From positions 3,002,617 through 3,066,616 of the forward strand of contig OX421501.1 of the NCBI GenBank assembly GCA_949126835.1: a DNA stretch of 64,000 nucleotides, read 5' to 3'. Within the stretch, counting starts at the first letter, position 1, and each line of letters starts with the position of its first letter. Below the pieces are notes generated by a model. It had not been told where the DNA came from. It saw nothing but the letters and a program-made list of their open reading frames with translations, and ran no database searches. Positions 1 to 12,419 of the stretch are shown in pieces. The translations under genes were made by a program, and so were the position numbers. Source of the DNA: Anisus vortex (taxonomy: Eukaryota; Mollusca; Gastropoda; Planorbidae).

Positions 1-1320
1 GAGTGTATAGACCTTCAAACTATTGAACTAGAGACTAAGTGTTAAATTGACAGATGGTTTTTTCTTCTTGTATGATTGACTAATACCTTTCAAGTAAATA
101 GATCTAGGTTTAGCGAAATTATTAGATAGGCATATTATACGTTTATTTTTCTAGTAACGAAATTCTTGCAAAGTATATCATACTATTATCTCCGTAGAGG
201 CGGTACCTGGCTAATGGCATTCTATTTTTCTTTTCTAAGAAAGGTCCTACTTGTTTGCCAAACAAGTTAGGGGCGAAGGGGGTCGGCGAATTTAGTTTAA
301 ATTCCTCGGTGACCGACTGCAAAATACTGGATGCGAAACCGAGTAGCTATAGTAAGCGTACATTTCAATGTGTTGATTTAATCATGACCGGCGTTTGCTT
401 AATACGAGCACGTTTTAGTTCAGTGACGTAAGCATAAATAAATTTCCTTAGAAATTTCTGGGGCCCTATGAGCATTATATACGTAAAGATAGCGGAGTCT
501 TGTGTAAGACATAACATTCTGAGATAATTGCCAATTGTGGCGATTTCTGAACAGCGGCGGTAATTACGGTACACCATAGGCATAGGTTACACTATGCGGG
601 CCATACAAACTGCAATTGACGTATGGTTGGAGCTTAAACAGACCTGGAAAGTGATATATTTTTGGGTTGTTGTTTTGTTTAAAAGTGAATTCGCAGTCTC
701 ACACCCTGATTCAGTGACTAGCACTCAATTTATATCCCAAGGTATCCCGATAAACTCGCTATGCACCTACATTTCTGTGAGGGGGAATTCCCACATAGTC
801 AATAAAGGGGAGGGGTCTATTTCCGTTTCAGGTGACAATGCCATGTCTTCACAACAGTGGCGTCTGGCCTAAATACATCATATAGACAATGGGATACAGT
901 GTGGTCCCTTCAATGGCTACGGCAATTGTAAACTTCCTTGGAAGCGGCGGATAGGCGAAGCGGATAATTGCTCATTTTACTTTCCGTTAGCGAGTGTGCT
1001 TTCTACGGAGGGCGTTAAATATAGCCACATGTGTGGACTCAGATTAAAATATCCAGCCGAAGCTTGGACGCGAATAACTGGGCGAGTTGTAATAGTCTCT
1101 CCTGTGTTTCGGAGGGCGGGGACAGCAGGTAGCTGCCCGGGGCTGAGTGCGATTTGGTGCGGGGGGGTGATGCGGGGTTAGTTATTGTTCTTGTCCTATC
1201 ATGCGGTGCCCTTTGTCGTCCGCCTCCGAGTGTACTCGATTAGTTAGGGGTTAGCGATAACATATTTACTAGTTTGCTTGGTCCTAAACATTTCTTACCT
1301 AAACCATAACAACATATAAT
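1..1320. other. No recognisable feature
   Basis: Nothing in this stretch resembles the repeat families that fill the rest of the window. Base composition is more balanced than the AT-rich surroundings. The longest open frame (594-872, 92 codons) has no recognisable domain or convincing splice context and is treated as chance. Frames at 365-583 and 996-1181 are treated the same way. Confidence 0.5.
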
Positions 1321-1324
1321 TCTT

Positions 1325-1415
1325 CCCCACCGATTTGAACTTACAACCTGGCTATAAGGCTGCCCATTTGCTTCCACCGTGTTCATTACACTGGGCTATG
1401 GTAGGCCACTTGGTA
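1325..1415 (-). repeat. tRNA-like SINE head remnant
   Basis: On the minus strand a perfect Pol III B-box, GTTCAAATC (1332-1340), lies about 50 bp downstream of an A-box-like TAGCCCAGTGT (1388-1398, one mismatch). The sequence between them resembles tRNA anticodon-arm sequence. This fits a decayed tRNA-derived SINE head. It could be coincidental because no body or tail is recognisable. Confidence 0.3.
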
Positions 1416-2180
1416 AGGGGTTTGGCCCGATTAACAGGTGCCAATATGGGGCCGACTATGCTAAGTCGGTGTGGACACCAATGTAGGTCTCACTCCTATC
1501 ATTGACGACCACGGGAAGGTGGTTTTTATGGGTCGGCGTTAAGGGAAATGTTGACTTACATGGTCGGTGAGTGTTTAGGGTTGCCCTGTCGGGGCGCTAT
1601 TGTTGATGGGGAGGCGATTGGGCTGTACATTTGCATTTTATATGTTGCGTCCTGTTGAGGACAATTTCTATGCCAGATTAATTGTTCTTTACATTTCTTG
1701 TTCTCGGTACTTTCTCTTCTACTTCTAATGTTAATTTACATTTTAAAACCTGTGACGCGTTTCCTATCGTTTTACGGAAAATTATCTCCTACCTTTTTAA
1801 TGAATGTAAATACTAATAACTCACTGTCAATGAGTCTTAATAGCTTTGTCTTTTATTGAAGACTAAAATTATGTAACTCGTACAACATGATAATAGCTAA
1901 CTGATTGACTGATCACTGGAAATTGGACACTGACCCACCAAGATACAAAAACGAACACTCACCTTGCGTTTTATTGAGACTTTCATTCAAAACCATACAC
2001 TCTTGATACAGCTGGCTTGTGGTCCAGTGGCGTTAAGACTGCGGGCGTTGTATCTTGGGATGTGAGGTAAGCAGAAAGATGTCTCTACGGCTTGTGACAG
2101 GCAGTGAACGTGCGAATGTAGGTTAAAAGTGTCGCCTATGGTGTCAGGCACATACAGGTGATGTCTGTGTTGAAAAGTGA
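1416..2180. other. No recognisable feature
   Basis: AT-rich non-coding sequence. I see no supported gene, transposon terminus or tandem array here. Confidence 0.5.
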
Positions 2181-2394
2181 AGGCAGGTGCTGTCCACGGT
2201 GCCAAGTGAAGGCAGGTGCTGTCCACGGTGCCAAGTGCAGGCAGTTGCTGTCCACGGTGCCAGGTGCAGGCAGGTGCTGTCCACGGTGCCAAGTGCAGGC
2301 AGGTGCTGTCCACGGTGCCAAGTGCAGGCAGGTGCTGTCCACGGTGCCAAGTGCAGGCAGGTGATGTCCACGGTGCCAAGTGCAGGCAGATGAC
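2181..2394. repeat. 29-bp minisatellite, about 7 copies
   Basis: Seven consecutive 29-bp units share the core GCTGTCCACGGTGCC, with a partial eighth unit to about 2394. Units differ only by occasional substitutions. Because 29 is not a multiple of 3 and the unit lacks stops, several frames on both strands stay open through the array. The 68-130-codon frames here are repeat artefacts. Degenerate CAGGTG-containing echoes continue to about 2560. Confidence 0.93.
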
Positions 2395-2611
2395 GTCTGA
2401 CTTGATCTGTACTGGCAGAAGACAGGTGTAGGCTAAGCAGTTTGATATGCTGTCAGGTGAGGGTTCTGTGATCTAAGGTGACAGGTGCAGGCGGGTGACG
2501 AGTACAATCAGGTGTTGACAGGAGTAGCGGCTATCAGGAACGATGTGATGCTGTTTGTAGTGGTTGACGAAGTTGATGTTTGGCGAGCCCCCAGCGATAT
2601 CTAAGCGTCGA

Positions 2612-2690
2612 TTGTAATATTCATAGCTCCAGAGCGTTCTTTATGTAAGATGTGCATATCTGGCGCTCTTCGGGTTCAATCCGCGGCACG
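2612..2690 (+). repeat. tRNA-like SINE head remnant
   Basis: A B-box, GTTCAATCC, sits in a GC-rich T-arm-like context, preceded by TAGCTCCAGAG, an A-box-like motif with a one-base shift. Spacing is tRNA-like. No SINE body is recognisable afterwards. Confidence 0.3.
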
Positions 2691-4420
2691 AGCCCACATA
2701 TATGTCGTAGGTGGTTTGAATTTTGGCCTTACAGACACGTCAGGGTGCAGTAATTTGTACTCACACCCCCGGCTGGTCTAGTCAAGGAGTATGGCGCTAT
2801 TGCAGTAATTGGTTATATATCGCAAAATTTATATTTCCATCAACTATTATTGATATAAGTAGGGCGGATTCACCAGCTTGCTACTTTCTTTAATGTATCA
2901 TCAGCCACACAGAACACATAGACTAATATAACTATAAAACAGTTAAAAACTTGTGGTGAATTACATATATCTCCAGTTTATTGATTTAAAACAAAAGTAC
3001 TAATGTCAAATATCGGATGATCTGATGTAACAAATGCAAACTAAATCACTAAGTTGTGCAGGTGAAAATAGTGGAAATATTTAGTGAAATTAAACTAGAC
3101 TGGCTATACTAGCAGGGTATCACCTCCCCGCACCAATACCGAGAGATGTTTCCTATAAGGAGTCTCTCAGATGCACTGAAGAACTTTCAGTGTAAATTTA
3201 CTATTTTCTATCTCGAATAATTCTGGTTGGACATCCCGAACACGTGACTAAACAGGACCGTTTGATTGGCCAACATTGAACAGTTTCCTTAAAGACACAA
3301 GGGGGGGGGGAGAATATCAATGGCCAGCCTAACAATAACAGACTGAGTTTCCAAACTATAATTACGGAAGGGGAACATTCCGGGGCGTTTGACACTATCC
3401 GAAATCTATAACGGTGGTCACTTTACATGGCAATTATGTCATAAACCTGCCAGGAAAAGGGGGAAAGGACCGATGCAGTAGGAAAGAAGGGTCAGTTTAG
3501 TCTCTGGGTGTGGTCTTATCTCAAAACTGAACAAAGACGGGGCTTCCCTTTACTAAGTATCTGAAAGGACATTGTCACTTCTAAACACAATAAAAGATCC
3601 AAGGGCTGGAGGGGAAGGAAAGGGAGGGGCATTGAGGTTGGGCCTCCAATCTCAGTTATCTTACACCACCTAGAGGGTCAAGGAGACAGTAAAATCTCGA
3701 CCTATAATTTTAAAATCTTCAAACATCGAATTCCTTAGTTTAAAAACTAAATGTGACTAGCGTCACAGAGTCAATCCTAATCTAACATCTAACCGTTTTT
3801 GTAAGAGTAACTTCCCTTGCAATCCCTACGTCATAATTCTCGTGCTTTCAATTTCTGTCTATTAATAATGTGTATACTTTAGCGCACGGAGCTGTCTCCC
3901 TCGTGTATTTATATATATCTTCATGGTACAATACTATTGTAGGTCTACTGCTAGTATCCTACATCAAAATAGTTTGACTTATAGATTTTTATAGCTTTTC
4001 TCTTCGTTTTGTCACCCATAATTTTATTTGTTCGTGGCCCGGTAGCCAACCTGGTCGCAACCCGGCATTAGGGTAATTCTAAAATTTAATAGTTCATGAA
4101 CAAATTGTTTGTAATGGTCTTCTTAAAAACTGTAAATGAGAAAGATATTTAAACAAAAATAAACAAAATAAGGAGATTATTAAAAAAAAACAACAATTTT
4201 ATATACTTCCCTGTGATAAAAATAGCCCAACTGCGAAGTTGTTCTATGGTTAGTAGTTAGAAGACAGTATTATAGTAAACATGAATAACTAACAATAAAA
4301 GCAATGGCAAAAATGGCGATATGCCAATGTGTAAGTTATTTGTATCGATTTTCTTAAAGATTTACACGTTGAATTGATAAAAAAAACATTTTATGCAGTC
4401 ATATGAACAAAAAAGAACAC
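2691..4420. other. No recognisable feature
   Basis: AT-rich sequence with a 10-base G run near 3301. I found no supported coding exon or transposon end. Confidence 0.5.
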
Positions 4421-4692
4421 GGTCGTGGCCGAGAAGCAGCGCATTCAGCTCGCGCACCGAAGGTCTAGGGTTCAAATCCTGTCGAGGGTTATGATTTGTT
4501 CTAGGGTCTGGAGGGTGACCCTATGTCTACCCAGCTCTGATGGGTACCTGACTTTAGTTGGGGAAAAGTAAAGGCGACTGCTTGGGCATTGTGCTGGCCA
4601 CACAAATCCCTAGTATGCCGTGGCCACATAAACTGGTGAACGCTGCTTCACCGGCCTTATGGATCAATCTGGTCCGTCTTTACTTTTACACT
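4421..4692 (+). repeat. tRNA-derived SINE, near full length
   Basis: A perfect A-box, TGGCCGAGAAG (4426-4436), and a perfect B-box, GTTCAAATC (4470-4478), are 33 bp apart. A body follows with CCCAGCTCTGATGGGTACC, then GTGCTGGCCACACAA. The tail contains CGCTGCTTCACCGGCC and GATCAATCTGGTCCG before TTTACTTTT. This copy defines the family seen near 13.5, 17.7, 24.9, 37.6, 47.6, 47.9, 48.9, 51.6 and 59.1 kb. Internal Pol III boxes would drive transcription in an active copy. Confidence 0.85.
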
Positions 4693-5362
4693 ACTTTAAA
4701 CGTGTAAAAAAGAGGGTGTTAAGAATGATACTATTATATATCATCTTACCGTAACGCATTTGTGGAAGACACTTAGCTCTATACTGTCCAGACAGAAGTA
4801 GCTTATGGAAAACAGAAAGTATAGATCTATACCTTTCTACACAACACGTAACTTAAAAAACAAACAAAAAAACACAGCAATGAACACATGTGTAGTCAGT
4901 AGCACGTTAGGAAAAATTTTCACTGTCGCATCATTTCCTGTTCACCATAAAACGCAATTGTCCAAATTGATCTAGACTATATATTGATATTTCGACCACT
5001 TCATTTAAACACTAGAGAAAATCGATACGTTTTAAAGCACAACTATACATGCTACATGCCCATGGTGCCTATAAGGAATAACCCTTAACGCTCATTTCAC
5101 ATGGCGGACGTGTGTGCGTGTGTGCGTTGTTGTATCACACACCGTAGTAAACAGACTGGTTAAAAGTACAAACTGATAATTAAAAATAAAAAAAAACACC
5201 ACTTTATAAATAAATGGAAAATGTAGTCTAGACTGACTCCGGGCGAATGAGCCACCTAGAGGAAGGGTTAGAAAAAAAACAACATGTAGGCTACTAGATC
5301 AAATGTGACACTTACAAATGTGACATGGCATAGGGTAACATATTTCTTTTTTTCGTTTTAAC
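4693..5362. other. No recognisable feature
   Basis: AT-rich sequence with short poly-A and GT-rich patches leading into the GA satellite. No supported gene. Confidence 0.5.
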
Positions 5363-5805
5363 ATAAGAGAGAGAGAGAGAGAATAAGAGAGAGAGAGAGT
5401 AAGAGAGAGAGAATAAGAGAGAGAGAGAGAATGAGAGAGAATATGAGAGAGAATAAGAGAGAGAGAGAATGAGAGAGAATAAGAGAGGGGGAAAAAGAGA
5501 GAGAGAGTAAGATAGAGAGAATAAGAGAGAGAGAATGAGAGAGTGAGAGAATAAGAGAGAGAGAATAAGAGAGTGAGAGAATAGGAGAGAGAGAATAAGA
5601 GAGTGAGAGAATAAGAGAGAGAGAATAAGAGAGTGAGAGAATAGGAGAGAGAGAATAAGAGAGTGAGAGAATAGGAGAGAGAGAATAAGAGAGAGAGAGA
5701 GAATAGGAGAGAGAGAATAAGAGAGTGAGAGAATAAGAGAGAGAGAATAAGAGAGTGAGAGAATAGGAGAGAGAGAATAAGAGAGTGAGAGAATAGGAGA
5801 GAGAG

Positions 5806-7286
5806 AAAAAGAGAGTGAGAGAATAAGAGAGAGAGAATAAGAGAGTGAGAGAATAGGAGAGAGAGAATAAGAGAGTGAGAGAATAGGAGAGAGAGAATAA
5901 GAGAGAGAATAGGAGAGAGAGAATAAGAGAGTGAGAGAATAGGAGAGAGAGAATAAGAGAGAGAGAGTAAGATAGAGAGAATAAGAGAGAGAGAATAAGA
6001 GAGTGAGAGAATAAGAGAGAGAGAATAAGAGAGTGAGAGAATAAGAGAGAGAGAATAAGAGAGTGAGAGAATAGGAGAGAGAGAATGAGAGAGTGAGAGA
6101 ATAAGAGAGAGAAAATAAGAGAGAGAGAGTAAGATAGAGAGAATAAGAGAGAGAGAATGAGAGAGTGAGAATGAGAGAGAATAAGAGAGTGAGAGAATAG
6201 GAGAGAGAGAATGAGAGAGTGAGAGAATAAGAGAGAGAGAATAAGAGAGAGAGAGTAAGATAGAGAGAATAAGAGAGAGAGAATAAGAGAGTGAGAGAAT
6301 AGGAGAGAGAGAATAAGAGAGTGAGAGAATAGAAGAGAGAGAATAAGAGAGTGAGAGAATAGGAGAGAGAGAATAAGAGAGAGAGAGTAAGATAGAGAGA
6401 ATAAGAGAGAGAGAATAAGAGAGTGAGAGAATAAGAGAGAGAGAATAAGAGAGTGAGAGAATAAGAGAGTGAGAGAATAAGAGAGTGAGAGAATAGGAGA
6501 GAGAGAATAAGAGAGAGAGAGAATAAGAGAGTGAGAGAATAAGAGAGAGAGAATAAGAGAGTGAGAGAAAAAGAGAGTGAGAGAATAAGAGAGAGAGAAT
6601 AAGAGAGTGAGAGAATAGGAGAGAGAGAATAAGAGAGTGAGAGAATAGGAGAGAGAGAATAAGAGAGAGAATAGGAGAGAGAGAATAAGAGAGTGAGAGA
6701 ATAGGAGAGAGAGAATAAGAGAGAGAGAGTAAGATAGAGAGAATAAGAGAGAGAGAATAAGAGAGTGAGAGAATAAGAGAGAGAGAATAAGAGAGTGAGA
6801 GAATAAGAGAGAGAGAATAAGAGAGTGAGAGAATAGGAGAGAGAGAATGAGAGAGTGAGAGAATAAGAGAGAGAAAATAAGAGAGAGAGAGTAAGATAGA
6901 GAGAATAAGAGAGAGAGAATGAGAGAGTGAGAATGAGAGAGAATAAGAGAGTGAGAGAATAGGAGAGAGAGAATGAGAGAGTGAGAGAATAAGAGAGAGA
7001 GAATAAGAGAGAGAGAGTAAGATAGAGAGAATAAGAGAGAGAGAATAAGAGAGTGAGAGAATAGGAGAGAGAGAATAAGAGAGTGAGAGAATAGAAGAGA
7101 GAGAATAAGAGAGTGAGAGAATAGGAGAGAGAGAATAAGAGAGAGAGAGTAAGATAGAGAGAATAAGAGAGAGAGAATAAGAGAGTGAGAGAATAAGAGA
7201 GAGAGAATAAGAGAGTGAGAGAATAAGAGAGTGAGAGAATAAGAGAGTGAGAGAATAGGAGAGAGAGAATAAGAGAGAGAGAGAAT
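5806..7286. repeat. 762-bp higher-order tandem duplication in the GA satellite
   Basis: Rare variants recur at a fixed 762-bp offset: an AAAAA interruption (5806 and 6568), GTAAGATA (5967 and 6729), an AAAATAAG variant (6112 and 6874) and ATAGAAGAG (6331 and 7093). The correspondence breaks near 7286. This shows segment-scale duplication rather than simple slippage. Confidence 0.8.
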
Positions 7287-7760
7287 GAGAGAGTGAGAGA
7301 ATAAGAGAGAGAAAATAAGAGAGAGAGAGTAAGATAGAGAGAATAAGAGAGAGAGAATGAGAGAGTGAGAATGAGAGAGAATAAGAGAGTGAGAGAATAG
7401 GAGAGAGAGAATGAGAGAGTGAGAGAATAAGAGAGAGAGAATAAGAGAGAGAGAGTAAGATAGAGAGAATAAGAGAGAGAGAATAAGAGAGTGAGAGAAT
7501 AGGAGAGAGAGAATAAGAGAGTGAGAGAATAGAAGAGAGAGAATAAGAGAGTGAGAGAATAGGAGAGAGAGAATAAGAGAGAGAGAGTAAGATAGAGAGA
7601 ATAAGAGAGAGAGAATAAGAGAGTGAGAGAATAAGAGAGAGAGAATAAGAGAGTGAGAGAATAAGAGAGTGAGAGAATAAGAGAGTGAGAGAATAGGAGA
7701 GAGAGAATAAGAGAGAGAGAGAATAAGAGAGTGAGAGAATAAGAGAGAGAGAATAAGAGA
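7286..7760. repeat. 438-bp-offset duplication nested in the satellite
   Basis: The AAAATAAG marker at 6874 recurs at 7312, and the ATAGAAGAG marker at 7093 recurs at 7531, both offset by 438 bp. After about 7600 the order again follows the first 762-bp copy. A second duplication therefore joined the end of one higher-order copy to the middle of another. Confidence 0.7.
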
Positions 7761-10700
7761 GTGAGAGAATAAGAGAGTGAGAGAATAAGAGAGTGAGAGA
7801 ATAGGAGAGAGAGAATAAGAGAGTGAGAGAATAAGAGAGTGAGAGAATAAGAGAGTGAGAGAATAGGAGAGAGAGAATAAGAGAGAGAGAGAGAATAAGA
7901 GAGTGAGAGAATAAGAGAGAGAGAATAAGAGAGTGAGAGAATAGGAGAGAGAGAATAAGAGAGTGAGAGAATAGGAGAGAAAGAATAAGAGAGTGAGAGA
8001 ATAGGAGAGAGAGAATAAAAGAGTGAGAGAATAGGAGAGAGAGAATAAGAGAGTGAGAGAATAGGAGAGAGAGAATAAGAGAGTGAGAGAATAGGAGAGA
8101 GAGAATAAGAGAGAGAGAGTAAGATAGAGAGAATAAGAGAGAGAGAGAATAAGAGAGTGAGAGAATAGGAGAGAGAGAATAAGAGAGTGAGAGAATAGGA
8201 GAGAGAGAATAAGAGAGAGAGAGTAAGATAGAGAGAATAAGAGAGAGAGAGGATGAGAGAGTGAGAGAATAGGAGAGAGAGAATAAGAGAGAGAGAGTAA
8301 GATAGAGAGAATAAGAGAGAGAGAGAATGAGAGAGTGAGAGAATAGGAGAGAGAGAATAAGAGAGTGAGAGAATAGGAGAGAGAGAATAAGAGAGTGAGA
8401 GAATAGGAGAGAGAGAATAAGAGAGTGAGAGAATAGGAGAGAGAGAATAAGAGAGTGAGAGAATAGGAGAGAGAGAATAAGAGAGTGAGAGAATAGGAGA
8501 GAGGGAATAAGAGAGTGAGAGAATAGGAGAGAGAGAATAAGAGAATGAGAGAATAAGAGAGAGAGAATAAGAGAGTGAGAGAATAGGAGAGAGAGAATAA
8601 GAGAGTGAGAGAATAAGAGAGAGAGAATAAGAGAGTGAGAGAATAGGAGAGAGAGAATAAGAGAGTGAGAGAATAGGCGAGAGATAATAAGAGAGTGAGA
8701 GAATAGGAGAGAGAGAATAAGAGAGTGAGAGAATAGGAGAGAGAGAATAAGAGAGAGAGAGTAAGATAGAGAGAATAAGAGAGAGAGAATAAGAGAGAGA
8801 GAATAAGAGAGAGAGAATGAGAGAGTGAGAGAATAAGAGAGAGAGAGTGAGAGAGTGAGAGAATAGGAGAGAGAGAATAAGAAAGTGAGAGAATAGGAGA
8901 GAGAGAATAAGAGAGTGAGAGAATAGGAGAGAGAGAATAAGAGAGTGAGAGAATAGGAGAGAGAGAATAAGAGAGTGAGAGAATAGGAGAGAGAGAATAA
9001 GAGAGTGAGAGAATAGGAGAGAGAGAATAAGAGAGTGAGAGAATAGGAGAGAGAGAATAAGAGAGAGAGTAAGATAGAGAGAATAAGAGAGAGAGAATGA
9101 GAGAGTGAGAGAATAAGAGAGAGAGAATAAGAGAGAGAGTAAGATAGAGAGAATAAGAGAGAGAGAGTGAGAGAGTGAGAGAATAAGAGAGAGAGAATAA
9201 AAGAGAGAGAGTAAGATAGAGAGAATAAGAGAGAGAATAAGAGAGTAAGAGAATAGGAGAGAGAGAATAAGAGAGTGAGAGAATAGGAGAGAGAGAATAA
9301 GAGAGTGAGAGAATAAGAGAGAGAGAATAAGAGAGTGAGAGAATAGGAGAGAGAGAATAAGAGAGTGAGAGAATAGGAGAGAGAGAATAAGAGAGTGAGA
9401 GAATAGGAGAGAGAGAATAAGAGAGTGAGAGTAAGATAGAGAGAATAAGAGAGAGAGAGAATAAGAGAGTGAGAGAATAAGAGAGAGAGAATGAGAGAGT
9501 GAGAGAATAAGAGAGAGAGAGTGAGAGAGTGAGAGAATAGGAGAGAGAGAATAAGAGAGTGAGAGAATAGGAGAGAGAGAATAAGAGAGTGAGAGAATAG
9601 GAGAGAGAGAATAAGAGAGTGAGAGAATAGGAGAGAGAGAATAAGAGAGTGAGAGAATAGAAGAGAGAGAATAAGAGAGTGAGAGAATAGGAGAGAGAGA
9701 ATAAGAGAGTGAGAGAATAGGAGAGAGAGAATAAGAGTGAGAGAATAGGAGAGAGAGAATAAGAGAGAGAGAGTAAGATAGAGAGAATAAGAGAGAGAGA
9801 GTGAGAGAGTGAGAGAATAAGAGAGAGAGAATAAGAGAGAGAGAGTAAGATAGAGAGAATAAGAGAGAGAGAATAAGAGAGAGAGAGTAAGATAGAGAGA
9901 ATAAGAGAGAGAGAATGAGAGAGTGAGAATGAGAGAGAATAAGAGAGTGAGAGAATAGGAGAGAGAGAATAAGAGAGTGAGAGAATAGGCGAGAGAGAAT
10001 AAGAGAGTGAGAGAATAGGAGAGAGAGAATAAGAGAGAGAGAGAATAGGAGAGAGAGAATAAGAGAGTGAGAGAATAGGAGAGAGAGAATAAGAGAGTGA
10101 GAGAATAGGAGAGAGAGAATAAGAGAGTGAGAGAATAGGAGAGAGAGAATAAGAGAGTGAGAGAATAGGAGAGAGAGAATAAGAGAGTGAGAGAATAGGA
10201 GAGAGAGAATAAGAGAGTGAGAGAATAAGAGAGAGAGAATAAGAGAGTGAGAGAATAGGAGAGAGAGAATAAGAGAGTGAGAGAATAGGAGAGAGAGAAT
10301 AAGAGAGAGAGAGTAAGAGAGAGAGAATAAGAGAGAGAGAATAAGATAGAGAGAATGAGAGAGAGAATGAGAGAGTGAGAGAATAAGAGAGAGAGAGTGA
10401 GAGAGTGAGAGAATAGGAGAGAGAGAATAAGAGAGTGAGAGAATAGGAGAGAGAGAATAAGAGAGTGAGAGAATAGGAGAGAGAGAATAAGAGAGAGAGA
10501 GAATAGGAGAGAGAGAATAAGAGAGTGAGAGAATAGGAGATAGAGAATAAGAGAGTGAGAGAATAGGAGAGAGAGAATAAGAGAGTGAGAGAATAGGAGA
10601 GAGAGAATAAGAGAGTGAGAGAATAAGAGAGAGAGAATAAGAGAGTGAGAGAATAGGAGAGAGAGAATAAGAGAGTGAGAGAATAGGAGAGAGAGAATAA

Positions 10701-10850
10701 GAGAGAGAGAGTAAGAGAGAGAGAATAAGAGAGAGAGAATAAGATAGAGAGAATGAGAGAGAGAGAATGAGAGAGTGAGAGAATAAGAGAGAGAGAATAA
10801 GAGAGTGAGAGAATAGGAGAGAGAGAATAAGAGAGAGATGGTGAGAGAGA

Positions 10851-11215
10851 ACGATAGAGCTGTAGAAGGGGTAGAAACTAAGACACGGAGAAGGAAAGAC
10901 TAAATAGGGAAGACACAGAGAGAGAGAGGGATGGGAGAGAGAGTGCGGTGAGTATAAGAGAGAGTATGAAAGAGGGATAACTAGAGAAAGAGAGAGAGAG
11001 AGTTAGAAATGGAAAAACAAAAAGAGAATGAAAAAAGTGTGTGTGTGTGAAAGAGGGAGAAAAGTAAAGAGAGAGAGAGAGAGAAAGAGAATGAATTTAA
11101 AAGAGGAGAAACAGACAAGGGTGGAGAAACAGATAAACAGAAAGTGGGAGTAAAAAAAAAGAGAGAGAGAAAGAGAGAGTGGACGAGAGACAGTGAAGGA
11201 GGCAGAAACATAGAA
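10851..11215. repeat. Degenerate GA-rich flank of the satellite
   Basis: GAGAGA stretches are interrupted by GT and poly-A runs and by normal sequence. The 76-codon Ser/Leu/Phe-rich minus-strand frame (10981-11211) is the complement of this low-complexity DNA and is not a gene. Confidence 0.8.
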
Positions 11216-11606
11216 TTATGGTGATAAGGAATTAATTGAACATTCCACCTTTATACACAGTGGTCCGGATATAGGGCGTTCGCTAGACATTCCGAAGTGT
11301 TTAAGTTCGGATCCAATAAACAAAAAACGCCCTATAATTATTATTGTTTGTTCAGTTCACAATGCCTGAAGGTATTAAAAGTCGTGAATGCGGACACAGA
11401 ATGGAAAGGGTTAATTATAACAACCAACAATACGGTGAATATACGCGTTAAAATGTTCATTAAAATGAAATTTTGCACAAATTAAAATAAAAAAAAAAAA
11501 CCGTTACTAGCTTGACCTATATACTTAAACTGCCTTAGGCCTATAAGCTTTCAAAATATATTTTTTATCGGGGGAGGGGGGCTTATAATATTTTATAATA
11601 TACACT
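11216..11606. other. No recognisable feature
   Basis: AT-rich sequence with poly-A runs and G runs near 11572. The small frame at 11297-11485 has no recognisable domain. Confidence 0.5.
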
Positions 11607-12070
11607 GGCTCTGTGTATGTGTTTAACCAATCAATTCGGTTAATTTAAAGACACGTTACCTTACTGCCTCATATTTTGGGCTACCTTTGTAATTTGACAT
11701 TGCACACGTGTCTTTACTAGCTGAGTGGATAACGTATCGGACTGCCATGCGGTCGACCCGGGTACGATTCTCCAGTTAGTCTATACCTTTTTTCTTCTAA
11801 AAAATGTTTTATTTCAATTAAAATTAGGCTACTTTATAAATAAAAAGATTGTGAATCCACCGGCAACACCTAGCAATTTAGCATACCTTTTTTTAAACCC
11901 GATTAGAATATTAATTAATTTTTTTTAGATCTATAGCTTTCTGTTCATTGTAATTTATACATTTTTTTATCTGTAACTTATACAGGCCTGTGTTATCCCC
12001 CTTCCCCGGAGTAACTCCGGGGAATTTAGCTTTTGTAGGCTTAAATATATATAGATTTATAACCTATATT
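11607..12070 (+). repeat. tRNA-like repeat with CCGGGG hairpin (family D)
   Basis: The copy contains a TTAATTTAAAGACACG leader and a perfect A-box, TAGCTGAGTGG (11718-11728). A B-box-like GTACGATTC (11762-11770) has one mismatch. Downstream are CCACCGGCAACACC and the perfect 8-bp-stem hairpin CCCCGGAGTAACTCCGGGG. A second copy lies at 53.78-56.77 kb. It is probably a tRNA-derived SINE. The terminal hairpin also recalls Helitron-type ends, so the class is uncertain. Confidence 0.6.
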
Positions 12071-12419
12071 TATAGCCTATCCTTAATCTTATTTAATTTA
12101 GGAACAAGAAAACCATAAAAACGAAGTTTTTATTATACTCCCTTTATTTGCAAACTAAGTTTATCATCATGTAATTAAATAATTGATAGACTACTGCAAT
12201 TGAAACGTACAGAAAAAATATCTGTGTCGCAAATCTCAAAAATATCTCCTTACTCCGTATGAATTGTTCTAAAAATAATCTGAGCGCATAATATTTTTTT
12301 TTTCTAGCTTTGCGCCGAAAAAAGTATAAAAAGTTACACAGGCATTTTTAACGCGAAATCAAAATATTTCTTATACTTTCCTTTTAAGAAATGAATATTG
12401 TCATAAGTGTAGTATTATT

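Larger units (their letters stand above)
5363..10850. repeat. 5.5-kb polypurine (GA-rich) satellite
   Basis: A continuous array with a dominant 30-bp period alternates a GTGAGAGAATAG block with a GAGAGAGAATAA block. Insets carry GTAAGATAGAG. The plus strand is almost entirely A, G and isolated T. By eye I find only two cytosines (near 8678 and 9989). No stop codon occurs in any minus-strand frame, because TTA, CTA and TCA are absent from the plus strand, but there is also no ATG. It should not be read as coding. Higher-order duplications lie inside it. Long purine runs of this type can form triplex or R-loop structures. Confidence 0.95.

Noticed and set aside
594..872. 92-codon gene near the left edge
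   Set aside because: No recognisable domain, no splice or promoter support, and expected by chance in this length of DNA.
2136..2431. Overlapping repetitive small proteins on both strands
   Set aside because: Produced by a 29-bp stop-free tandem repeat read in rotating frames.
10981..11211. 76-codon Ser/Leu/Phe-rich minus-strand protein
   Set aside because: Complement of the GA-rich satellite flank.
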